A program made the translations under genes and the position numbers. This document shows, piece by piece, positions 10,701 to 16,846 of a stretch of 50,230 nt of DNA. This stretch comes from Acidobacteriota bacterium (lineage in GTDB: Bacteria; Acidobacteriota; Thermoanaerobaculia; Gp7-AA8), in assembly GCA_003223645.1 (NCBI GenBank), contig QHVT01000031.1, positions 1 to 50,230 of the forward strand, read 5' to 3'. Under the pieces are notes generated by a model that saw only the letters and a list, made by a program, of their open reading frames with translations, made no database searches and was not told the origin of the DNA. The stretch's first letter is position 1, and the number at the start of each line of letters is the position of its first letter.

Positions 10701-12726
10701 ACCCGCTGGTCGTTCGCGTCAGGATGTCACCCGAAGTCGCGTCAAAGGTCACACTGACGACGCGTTGCTGCGACGGCTGCAAAACGCTGGCAACGCGCGC
10801 GACCGTGGCCCGGCGAGGCCAGTTGGCGTCGCCGTATTCATAAGTCGCATGGACGCTCGCCGAAGACGTGGTGAGGGCCGCAGTGCCGAGAGCGTCGGTG
10901 GTTCGGCGGCAACGGTCCGCGGCGGTGACTGGATCGCAGCCGACCGGCGTCAGAAACGTATCCGTTTGGATGACCTGTTGAAGCATGTCATACACATTGG
11001 CGATGATGTAGCCATCGGCGTTCTGCGCGCGCAGCACATTTCCTTGTTCGTCATAGGCGAAGGTCGCATTTCCCGCTCCGCACGAGGAACAACCGCCATC
11101 GATCTCGACGGTTTCGTAACGTCCGGCGATCGTACGGAAATAACGTGTTTCGACTCGGCCTGTCTTATAGGTGATAGTCGCCATGTCTTCGCCACTGATC
11201 CGCCCCGGTTGGCTGACGACGATCGAGGCGATTTCATCGCTCGGTCCGGTGGAACTGAGCGCGAGCAAATCGACGCTGTAGGTATGACTCTCGATGATCT
11301 TGCCGGCCCCATCCCGGACGGCCGTGATCGGATAGTTCGCGCCGTAGATGTTGCTGCCATGCTCGTACGATCGCCAGGTTCCGAGCGGCGAGTCGACACG
11401 AACGAGGCGTTCGCCGGAATAGACATAACCCCAGTGGATGTCCGGCCGTCCGGCAACGTCAATGGCGGTAATGCGATGTGTCGAGGAGTCGGCGGTGAAC
11501 AGCAGCGTCCAGTTCGCGTAAGAATCCGTGACCGCAGCCGGCAAGTTGTCATTCCAGCTGATCGAAATCTCCCGGCCGGTGGCGATTTCGCGGTACGCGA
11601 TCAGCCTTCCGTCGCCGGAGAAAATTCGTTGGACCTTCTCCTGCGGATCGGTGAAGACCCAGGTTCCGTCGGCTGCGGCAAAGACATGTGCCTGGTTCTG
11701 TGTCGCCGCAGGGGAAATCTGAACAAACGCGCCGGCCACCTCGCGGAATACATACTGCTGCCTGTCCTCGGTCACGACATTCAGGTGCCGATATTGAAAA
11801 TCGTCCACCGTGAGCCGCGCGAAGGACTCGAACAAGGTCGTCCATCCGGCTCCGAACGTACCGATATTCTTCGCTTGTGAGTCGTAATGACGGCGAAACG
11901 CGAAAAAGTTGTTGGACGGCAAAGGATCGACTTCTTCGAACTCCATGTTGCCGTTCGTCATGTTCACGGGATCGGCAGAGCATTTGCTGCAACTGCTCCC
12001 GATCGTTCCCAAAAGCGGCTGAACACCGGGCGTGAGATTGCACGCGCCGGAACTGCTGTTTACGCGAACTGTCGTAACCCCCGAACAGGCCCGAAAGATC
12101 GACGTGACAGTAACGGCGTCCGTCGGGTCGAACTTTACCTGAGCAATCCCTTCAACATCGACTTGATGACCCGGCTCTACTCCGCTCCACTTGATTTCGG
12201 TCTGCCTGCCGTCCGCATACTGATAGATGTGATAAATCCTGTTCCCGTCACCGCTATTCGGAAAGCGGTAGTTGTAGTCGATGATCTTTTCGTGTGCCGT
12301 CTCACGAATTTCACGAAGTGTCACGATCGGCGTCGTATCCACGACCGGTACTTCAACAAACTGCGTGGTCCATTGGCTGCACTTGTACGCGTCAATTCGC
12401 AATGTCGGCGACGTCGTCCTGCACTGAGCCCATACCAGGAAATCCTGCGTGGTCGGTGTCCAGAGCCCGTAATTGGTGAGCCCGGAACACTCCGGACAGG
12501 AGGCGTACACGTCGGCGCCATTATGATAGATCCGATATTGAAATTTGGCGGGCTCGCTTGTCGCGACGATTTCAACACCGTTGATGTGCGGTGGTTCCTC
12601 AGCGCCTGGTGTGCAATAGTCGGCGCGGAGTAGCGATACCGTGCCGCCGAGGAGTAATAAGAGAACCGCGACACGCGGTCCAACTGCTTTGGCGAAATGC
12701 AAAGACTTCACGGAATCGGCGAACAT
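7735..12726 (-). CDS. Exported RHS/YD-repeat protein with variable C-terminal tail
   Basis: I chose ATG 12726 because GGAG lies 6 nt upstream; a TTG at 12738 would extend it by four residues. The protein has 1,663 residues. A signal peptide or N-terminal anchor (VAVLLLLLGGTVSLL) is followed by a cysteine-containing N-terminal region. A DUF6531-type segment (DPVNMTNGNMEFEEVDPLPS) and then a long series of YD repeats (forms such as YAYDAAGRL, YTYDDFGQM and YEYDAGGRL) follow. The RHS core closes with YRYAYGLDNPIKNTDSLGL, the usual hallmark before a variable domain. The roughly 120 residues after it hold a membrane-like stretch (VLAAALLGLALVVV), a CEACH motif, a proline-rich linker and a Cys-rich end (CTYWCVTPEGKTYTTF). 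RHS proteins encapsulate a C-terminal toxin; the toxin activity here is unknown. Confidence 0.9.
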   Translation of the reverse strand: MFADSVKSLHFAKAVGPRVAVLLLLLGGTVSLLRADYCTPGAEEPPHINGVEIVATSEPAKFQYRIYHNGADVYASCPECSGLTNYGLWTPTTQDFLVWAQCRTTSPTLRIDAYKCSQWTTQFVEVPVVDTTPIVTLREIRETAHEKIIDYNYRFPNSGDGNRIYHIYQYADGRQTEIKWSGVEPGHQVDVEGIAQVKFDPTDAVTVTSIFRACSGVTTVRVNSSSGACNLTPGVQPLLGTIGSSCSKCSADPVNMTNGNMEFEEVDPLPSNNFFAFRRHYDSQAKNIGTFGAGWTTLFESFARLTVDDFQYRHLNVVTEDRQQYVFREVAGAFVQISPAATQNQAHVFAAADGTWVFTDPQEKVQRIFSGDGRLIAYREIATGREISISWNDNLPAAVTDSYANWTLLFTADSSTHRITAIDVAGRPDIHWGYVYSGERLVRVDSPLGTWRSYEHGSNIYGANYPITAVRDGAGKIIESHTYSVDLLALSSTGPSDEIASIVVSQPGRISGEDMATITYKTGRVETRYFRTIAGRYETVEIDGGCSSCGAGNATFAYDEQGNVLRAQNADGYIIANVYDMLQQVIQTDTFLTPVGCDPVTAADRCRRTTDALGTAALTTSSASVHATYEYGDANWPRRATVARVASVLQPSQQRVVSVTFDATSGDILTRTTSGWTGDPAHAETHTTTTALYDGLLGAAFLPGGPSFPNEWAAFPQPRGRRRSVDGPLPGTDDQTMFVYYPVHSAVPPVARGRLAAVRNAAGHITLYEDYDAFGNAQRVTDANGVPQTTAVDSIGRVVSTALPPIAGCDQTLDPLCGTNIVSSRIYNGAGPLQSDQRPGGGTTVYGYDDRGRASAMSRGPASNDLRERIEYTYDPTTGKKNLERILARENNSWVEKKRTSYAYDGFGRLAQTTNADNTSVAYTYDAGGRVATTRDENHASPNTFYAYDAAGRLSRVMQTLATASGGSITTLYAYDTQGLASVTDPNGNVTHYTYDDFGQMIRQVSLVSGTTTYEYDAGGRLVSTVDANNASTARAYDLLGRVTSSTSTRDEAAETVTWTYDDGTAGRFAIGRLSTMTDPSGSTSYAYERRGLLQSEERVIGSWSSSTAYAYDVDGNRTKLGDLEYAYDFAGHPLTVARRECATCTAVPIVTSASYLPFGPERTLVFANGTTQTKLYDTRYRISRNTLTASGLTLADFIYAQDGAGNITGIADAVDATFSRTFAYDDLNRLTGAGTGTSLWGSAAYTYDAMGNALSESVGDWSATFAYDGTTPKISVATEQAVEFPVEYDAAGNELSTMYVLRPAADGRLFDTSNNQVAREYSPRNLLAHLAANWRRPCRTIPCRPPFPPPNITQFDYTYDGRGVRVHLETSSLEARDFVYTPELNLSVTRDPNADTVDEFVWFNGHPVAQVSSSAPSILYSFTDHLGMPAIQTDGTGSIVWFGDYEPFGRLYSLRADYGYGQPLRLLGQDVAGQYELGDEHYNVFRWYRAGWGRYTQDDPLTNGVNSYPFASYSAETLTYRYAYGLDNPIKNTDSLGLFVPAAGALGAVCAADPEPVTKTVLAAALLGLALVVVAQNIPNVESYPAKMPCEACHQGPKPVPPPAPANKCKLVDDFIDFKSKIRICTYWCVTPEGKTYTTFTAHSDLAQKCAAEIEHDAPDQQ

Positions 12727-12869
12727 CGCAGGCTCCAAACACCCCCGAGGACAGGGGCGTCACCGCGCTCATTACAGTGTGAACTTAGCGGATCGCCCGA
12801 GATGGTAACACGGCAGTTCGAATTCCGCCTAACAGGCCATCACTAAGCGAGAGATAGACTGCAGTTTGC

Positions 12870-13808
12870 TCAGGGAATCAGCAGCAGTTTGCCCGCGGTC
12901 GCGCGGCTTTCGAGCAGCCGGTGCGCCTCGGCGGCGGCGCGCAGCGGAAGCTCGCGCGCGATGCGGATGTGCAGCGACTTGTTCTCGATCATCGAGAACA
13001 GATCGCGTGCGCGCGCGAGGAGCTCGTCGCGCGTCGACGTGTAGTGTCCGAGGCTCGGGCGCGTGAGGTAGATGCCGCGTTTGGCAAGGCGTGAGGGATC
13101 GACGGGCGGGACGACGCCGCTCGATTGTCCGAAGAGCGCGAGCACGCCGCGCAGGCCGACGGAGTCGAGGCTCTTGTCGAACGTCGTCTTGCCGACGGAG
13201 TCGTAGACGACGCGCACGCCGGCGCCGTTCGTGTGCTGCATCACGATCTCGTGAAAATCTTCGGAGGTGTAATCGATGACGAGGTCCGCGCCGTCGGCGC
13301 GCGGGATGTCGAGCTTCTTCGTCGACGCGGTCGCGAATACGAACGCGCCGCGCGCCTTCGCCATCTGCACGGTCAGCGCGCCCGCGCCGCCGGCCGCCGC
13401 GTGCACGATCGCGGCTTCGCCCTGTACAAGCGGATGCGTGCTGTGCGTCAGGTAGTGCGCGGTCATTCCCTGCAGCATCGCCGCGGCCGCGGTGCGCGCG
13501 TCGACCGCGTCCGGAATCTTCACCAGCTTCCACTCCGGCACGACCGCGTACTCCGCGTACGATCCGGGATTCATCGCGTACACCACGCGCTCGCCGGTTG
13601 CTTCGACGATGCCGGCGGCTTCCGAGCCCGGCGTGAACGGTACGGGCAGCGGATAGAGACCGCTGCGGTGATAGACATCGATGTAGTTGACGCCGATCGC
13701 CTCGATCTTCACCAGTGCTTCGCCCGGACCGGGCGACGGCTTCGGCACTTCGACGTACTCGAGCGCCTCGGGGCCGCCGGGACGCGAAACGCGGATTGCG
13801 CGCATCAC
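12870..13808 (-). CDS. qor: NADPH:quinone oxidoreductase family protein
   Basis: This is a 312-residue medium-chain dehydrogenase/reductase of the zinc-independent quinone oxidoreductase branch. The N-terminal GroES-like domain (GPGEALVKIEAIGVNYIDVY, then TPGSEAAGIV) lacks catalytic zinc ligands. The Rossmann domain carries HAAAGGAGALTVQMAKARGA at about residues 140-160, the NADPH-binding loop of this family. Expected reaction: one- or two-electron reduction of quinones or enals with NADPH in the cytosol. It starts at ATG 13808, overlapping the stop of the upstream ArsR-type gene by 4 bp, so the two form an operon. The alternative start two residues earlier or later cannot be resolved. Confidence 0.9.
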   Translation of the reverse strand: MMRAIRVSRPGGPEALEYVEVPKPSPGPGEALVKIEAIGVNYIDVYHRSGLYPLPVPFTPGSEAAGIVEATGERVVYAMNPGSYAEYAVVPEWKLVKIPDAVDARTAAAAMLQGMTAHYLTHSTHPLVQGEAAIVHAAAGGAGALTVQMAKARGAFVFATASTKKLDIPRADGADLVIDYTSEDFHEIVMQHTNGAGVRVVYDSVGKTTFDKSLDSVGLRGVLALFGQSSGVVPPVDPSRLAKRGIYLTRPSLGHYTSTRDELLARARDLFSMIENKSLHIRIARELPLRAAAEAHRLLESRATAGKLLLIP

Positions 13809-14107
13809 CAGGCCGAGCGGAACTCGCGCTTCACTTCCGCGATCCGCTTCTCGTCACGCTTGTAGAAGATCCACTGCTTGATGCGCTTCGCGCGCACGAG
13901 GCCGGTGCTGGTGAGAATGCGCAGATGCTCGCTCGCCGTCGGCTGCGAGACGCCGAGCTTCTCGGCGATGAACACGCCGCAGACGCCGTCCTTCACGAGA
14001 TCGCCGTCGACCTGCGGGCGGAAGTGCGCGCGCGGCTCCTTGAGCCACGCCAGGATCTGCAGGCGCTTCTCGTTGGCCAGCGCCTTCACGACATCGACGG
14101 TGAGCAT
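13805..14107 (-). CDS. ArsR/SmtB-type winged-helix regulator
   Basis: This 100-residue protein is a single winged helix: a dimerisation helix (MLTVDVVKALANEKRLQILA), recognition helices (VSQPTASEHLRILTSTGLVR) and a beta wing (KRIKQWIFYKRDE). The classical arsenic site of ArsR is absent; one cysteine (GVCGVF) precedes the HTH, as in redox- or small-molecule-responsive members. It is the first gene of a two-gene operon with the quinone oxidoreductase and faces the RidA-like gene, so it probably represses one or both from the twin repeat at 14122-14158. The inducer is unknown; electrophile or quinone sensing would fit the partner gene but is inference. Confidence 0.88.
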   Translation of the reverse strand: MLTVDVVKALANEKRLQILAWLKEPRAHFRPQVDGDLVKDGVCGVFIAEKLGVSQPTASEHLRILTSTGLVRAKRIKQWIFYKRDEKRIAEVKREFRSAW

Positions 14108-14110
14108 GTC

Positions 14111-14161
14111 GAGAGTTTGCCAATTGGCTAATTGTATGTCAAGCTAATTGGCTAATTGACG
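14111..14161. promoter_or_regulatory. Divergent control region with twin AATTGGCTAATTG repeats
   Basis: Two exact 13-bp direct repeats AATTGGCTAATTG lie at 14122-14134 and 14146-14158, 24 bp apart. On the minus strand a consensus TTGACA (complement of 14137-14142) lies between them, and the -10 region expected 17 bp further on falls on the first repeat, so a repressor bound there would block the regulator/oxidoreductase operon. The second repeat ends 3 bp before ATG 14162 of the RidA-like gene. The region is AT-rich against a GC-rich background. Neither flanking gene has a clear ribosome binding site. Confidence 0.65.
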
Positions 14162-14620
14162 ATGTCCGCCCAAGAGAACCTCCAGCGCCTCGGCATCACG
14201 CTCCCCGTCCCCACCGCGCCCCTCGCCGCGTTCGAGCTGTGGGTGCAGTCGGGCAATCTCCTGTTCGTCTCGGGACACATCGCCAAGCGCGACGGCAAGC
14301 CGTGGACCGGACAGCTCGGCCGCGAGCTCACGACCGCCGACGGCAAAGAAGCGGCGCGTCTCGTCGCCATCGATCTTCTCGGCACGCTGCAAGCCGCGAC
14401 CGGCGATCTCGATCGCATCCAGCGCATCGTCAAGCTGACGGTGCTCGTGAACAGCACGAGCGATTTCAAAGAGCAGCACCTCGTCGCCAACGGCGCCTCC
14501 GAATTGTTCGCCGCAGTCCTTGGCGACCGCGGCAAACACGCGCGCAGCGCATACGGCACCGCGCAGCTGCCGTTCGGCTCGTGCGTCGAGATCGAATTGA
14601 TCGCCGAGGTATCGGCGTGA
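14162..14620 (+). CDS. RidA/YjgF/UK114-family protein
   Basis: This 152-residue protein carries the YjgF fold signatures: an N-terminal LGITLPVP, then LLFVSGHIAKRDGKPWTGQLG, the central GKEAARLVAIDLLGTLQAATG with DLDRI, and the end RSAYGTAQLPFGSCVEIELI. The last contains the conserved arginine that binds carboxylate groups in RidA. RidA proteins hydrolyse reactive enamine/imine intermediates released by PLP enzymes; this longer subfamily (about 150 residues) is less well characterised. ATG 14162 was preferred over TTG 14156. No ribosome binding site is visible, so the transcript may be leaderless. It is divergent from the ArsR-type regulator and likely shares its operator. Confidence 0.88.
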   Translation: MSAQENLQRLGITLPVPTAPLAAFELWVQSGNLLFVSGHIAKRDGKPWTGQLGRELTTADGKEAARLVAIDLLGTLQAATGDLDRIQRIVKLTVLVNSTSDFKEQHLVANGASELFAAVLGDRGKHARSAYGTAQLPFGSCVEIELIAEVSA

Positions 14621-14822
14621 CCCCTCATCCGCCGGTGGAGCGGCGGCCGCTTCGGCCGCCAATTAATCGCGAGAGGCCGGCGCCCGAAGCGGGCGCCGCT
14701 CCACAAGACTTCGGGCACCTTCTGCCCGCAAGCGGGGAGAAGGGCGACAACGCACGCCCGCCGTTCGTTGCCCCTCGCCCCGCTTGCGGGGAGAGGGTGG
14801 CGCGAAGCGCCGGGTGAGGGGC
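14621..14822. repeat. Composite RIME-like palindromic element with nested GTGGAG palindrome
   Basis: The outer ends CCCCTCATCCG (14621-14631) and CGGGTGAGGGG (14811-14821) are inverted repeats (10 of 11). Inside lie a nested 70-bp palindrome bounded by GTGGAGCGGC and GCCGCTCCAC (14635-14704), then stems around CCGCAAGCGGGGAGAAGGG and CCCCGCTTGCGGGGAGAGGG. The latter words resemble the RIME repeats known from Rhizobium and relatives. It fills the whole spacer between the RidA-like and GT2 genes. Confidence 0.85.
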
Positions 14823-14823
14823 C

Positions 14824-15681
14824 GTGTTCGTGCGACGCCTGTCCGTCATCATCCCCTCGTACAACACGGCGGAGATGACGCTGCGCTGTGCTCGCGCCGT
14901 ACTCGCGGCGATGCCGGACACGGAGGTGATCGTCGTTGACGACGGCTCGACAGACGGCACCGCAGCGCTGATGCCGAGGGAAGTGCGCGTCGTGCGAATC
15001 GAGTCGAACAGCGGCTTCGCGGCGGCTGCGAATCGCGGGGTCGCGGCGGCGAATGGCCGCATCATTCTTTTGTTGAACAGCGATGCGATGGTCGAAAGCG
15101 ATGCGTTGCAAAAGATCGTGAGCGCGTTCGACAACGACGCGCGCCTCGGAGTCGCCGGTGCGCAACTGATCGAAGAAGACGGCTCGCCGCAGTGGAGCGG
15201 CGGATCGACGCCGACGTTGGCGTGGATGATCGCGGTCGTAAGCGGCGCGGGAAGTCGCGGGAAGCCGCGCGTGAAAACAAAAGTCGATTGGGTGAGCGGC
15301 GCGGCGATGGCGTTTCGTCGCGAAGCGTGGTCGCCGTTCAGCGAACGGTTTCTCTTCTATTGTCAGGACATCGAGTTTTGTCTCAACGCGCGCAAGAAGG
15401 GATGGGACGTTCGCGTGATCGAAGACGCGCGCGTCGTTCACGCGATGGGGAAAACGATCGCCGCCGACAGTCCGCTGCGTCACGATCCGGCGAAGCTGTG
15501 GCCCGATCTCCTCACCTGGGGCAGCGCGCACTACGGAAAAACGTGGGCCGCATTCGCACGCGTGACGTTGATGCTTGCCGCAGCCTTGCGCATCGCGTGG
15601 ACGAAACTCCGCGGACGCGATGCGAGCGCGTTCGTCCGCGCGCTCAAAGCGATTCGTAAAAGCGCAGCAGTCCGCGCGTGA
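14824..15681 (+). CDS. Family 2 glycosyltransferase
   Basis: This 285-residue GT-A enzyme starts with a nucleotide-binding strand (SVIIPSYNTAEMTLRC), has VIVVDDGSTDGTAAL at residues about 36-51, a metal-site equivalent LLLNSDAMV, and the late motif FYCQDIEFCLNARKKGW with an acidic catalytic residue. The C-terminus is amphipathic. The pattern is that of rhamnosyl- or galactofuranosyl-type GT2 enzymes that add sugars to cell-surface glycans. The start is GTG 14824; GTG 14830 is an alternative. It follows directly after a palindromic element, so its ribosome binding site would be element-derived. Its last 38 bp overlap the convergent GT4 gene. Confidence 0.9.
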   Translation: MFVRRLSVIIPSYNTAEMTLRCARAVLAAMPDTEVIVVDDGSTDGTAALMPREVRVVRIESNSGFAAAANRGVAAANGRIILLLNSDAMVESDALQKIVSAFDNDARLGVAGAQLIEEDGSPQWSGGSTPTLAWMIAVVSGAGSRGKPRVKTKVDWVSGAAMAFRREAWSPFSERFLFYCQDIEFCLNARKKGWDVRVIEDARVVHAMGKTIAADSPLRHDPAKLWPDLLTWGSAHYGKTWAAFARVTLMLAAALRIAWTKLRGRDASAFVRALKAIRKSAAVRA

Positions 15682-16813
15682 GCGCGTGGTTGTCGTAGCG
15701 CTCGGCGACGTTCGCGCGCGCGGCAACGCCAATGCGCCGCGCGGTCTCGGGATCGCGCAACAGTCGCACGACCGAGTCGGCGAACGACGGCGCGTCGTCC
15801 GCGATCAGGATGTCGCGCTCGTGCTGCACCGCGATCCCGCCCGCGCCGATCGTCGTCGCCACGATCGGTTTCTCCAGCGCCATCGCCTCCAGCACTTTGA
15901 TGCGCATGCCGCCGCCGGCGAAGAGCGGCGCGATCACGACGGACATCCTGCGCATGAACGCGTCGGCGTCGTCGACGTCCGCATGCAGGTCGACTCCGCG
16001 CCGCTCCGCCTGACGGCGCAGCCAATGCGGCGGCGACGTGCCGGCGATCGACAGCCTTGCGCGCGGCGCCCGCTCGCGCACGCGCGGCCACAGCTCGTCG
16101 AGAATCCACGCCGCCGCTTCCTGATTCGGACGGAAGTCGAGCGAGCCGATGAAGCCGATGTGGTCCGGCTCGCCCGTGCCGTTGCGATGGAACGAAGCCG
16201 CGACGCCGCACGGAACGACGTGCATCGGCCGCGTGCATCCGAGCGATTGAAAGTCCGACGCGTCTGCGGCGGAGATCGGCACGATCGCGTCGAGAGTCTC
16301 CATCTGCTTCAGCTCATACGCGCGCAATCCCGACGCGACGCGCCGCAGCGCGAGGCGGCGCAGCGCCGTGCGCGCGGTGCGCCCGAGGCTTTCCCAGATG
16401 CGGAACTCGACATTGAGTGAGCGGAGGACGACGCGCGCGTTGCCGGCCTCGCGCACACACGACGCGTACGGCAGCAGAAACGGACTCTCGATCTGCACGA
16501 CGTCGGGCTCGAAGCGGCGCAGCGTCTCGGTCAGCGCATCGCAGAATTTCTTGGAGACGAATCGCGCGACGAGATACGTCACTTCACCGGACAGCGCGCG
16601 CAGCGCCGGCATGAACACGCGCGATGTGTCGATGTCGACGGCGCGGACTCGCACCGGCCCGCTCGCTGACGCGCGATGCTTGCGCGGATTGAGCGACAGC
16701 ACTTCCACGTCCGCGCCGCAGTCCGCGAGCGATCGCGCGAGACGCGACATGGCCACACGCCCTCCATCGACGGCAGGCCACGGCAGACGTGGCGTGAGTA
16801 TGAGGATTCGCAT
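15644..16813 (-). CDS. Family 4 glycosyltransferase
   Basis: This 389-residue GT-B enzyme begins with RILILTPRLPWPAVDGGR, the typical start of family 4 enzymes. The donor half contains HIGFIGSLDFRPNQEAA and, near the C-terminus, LFAGGGMRIKVLEAMALEKP, the glycine-rich loop and the EAMA motif that bind the nucleotide sugar, then PIVATTIGAGGI. The open frame extends upstream to 17803 but that part is antisense to the membrane glycosyltransferase and has no family similarity, so I placed the start at ATG 16813. The gene is divergent from the membrane glycosyltransferase (ATG 16847, 33-bp gap), so promoters must overlap. Its product probably adds a sugar to a surface glycan. Confidence 0.9.
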   Translation of the reverse strand: MRILILTPRLPWPAVDGGRVAMSRLARSLADCGADVEVLSLNPRKHRASASGPVRVRAVDIDTSRVFMPALRALSGEVTYLVARFVSKKFCDALTETLRRFEPDVVQIESPFLLPYASCVREAGNARVVLRSLNVEFRIWESLGRTARTALRRLALRRVASGLRAYELKQMETLDAIVPISAADASDFQSLGCTRPMHVVPCGVAASFHRNGTGEPDHIGFIGSLDFRPNQEAAAWILDELWPRVRERAPRARLSIAGTSPPHWLRRQAERRGVDLHADVDDADAFMRRMSVVIAPLFAGGGMRIKVLEAMALEKPIVATTIGAGGIAVQHERDILIADDAPSFADSVVRLLRDPETARRIGVAARANVAERYDNHALTRGLLRFYESL

Positions 16814-16846
16814 CCGGACCGCGAACTCGCGGATGATACCGCTTTC

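Noticed and set aside
13805-14107. Arsenic regulator
   Set aside because: The winged helix is ArsR-like, but the metal-binding motif is absent and no ars genes are adjacent.
14635-14704. tRNA or other structured RNA gene
   Set aside because: The stem is a near-perfect palindrome shared with four other places; no tRNA arms or anticodon loop are present.
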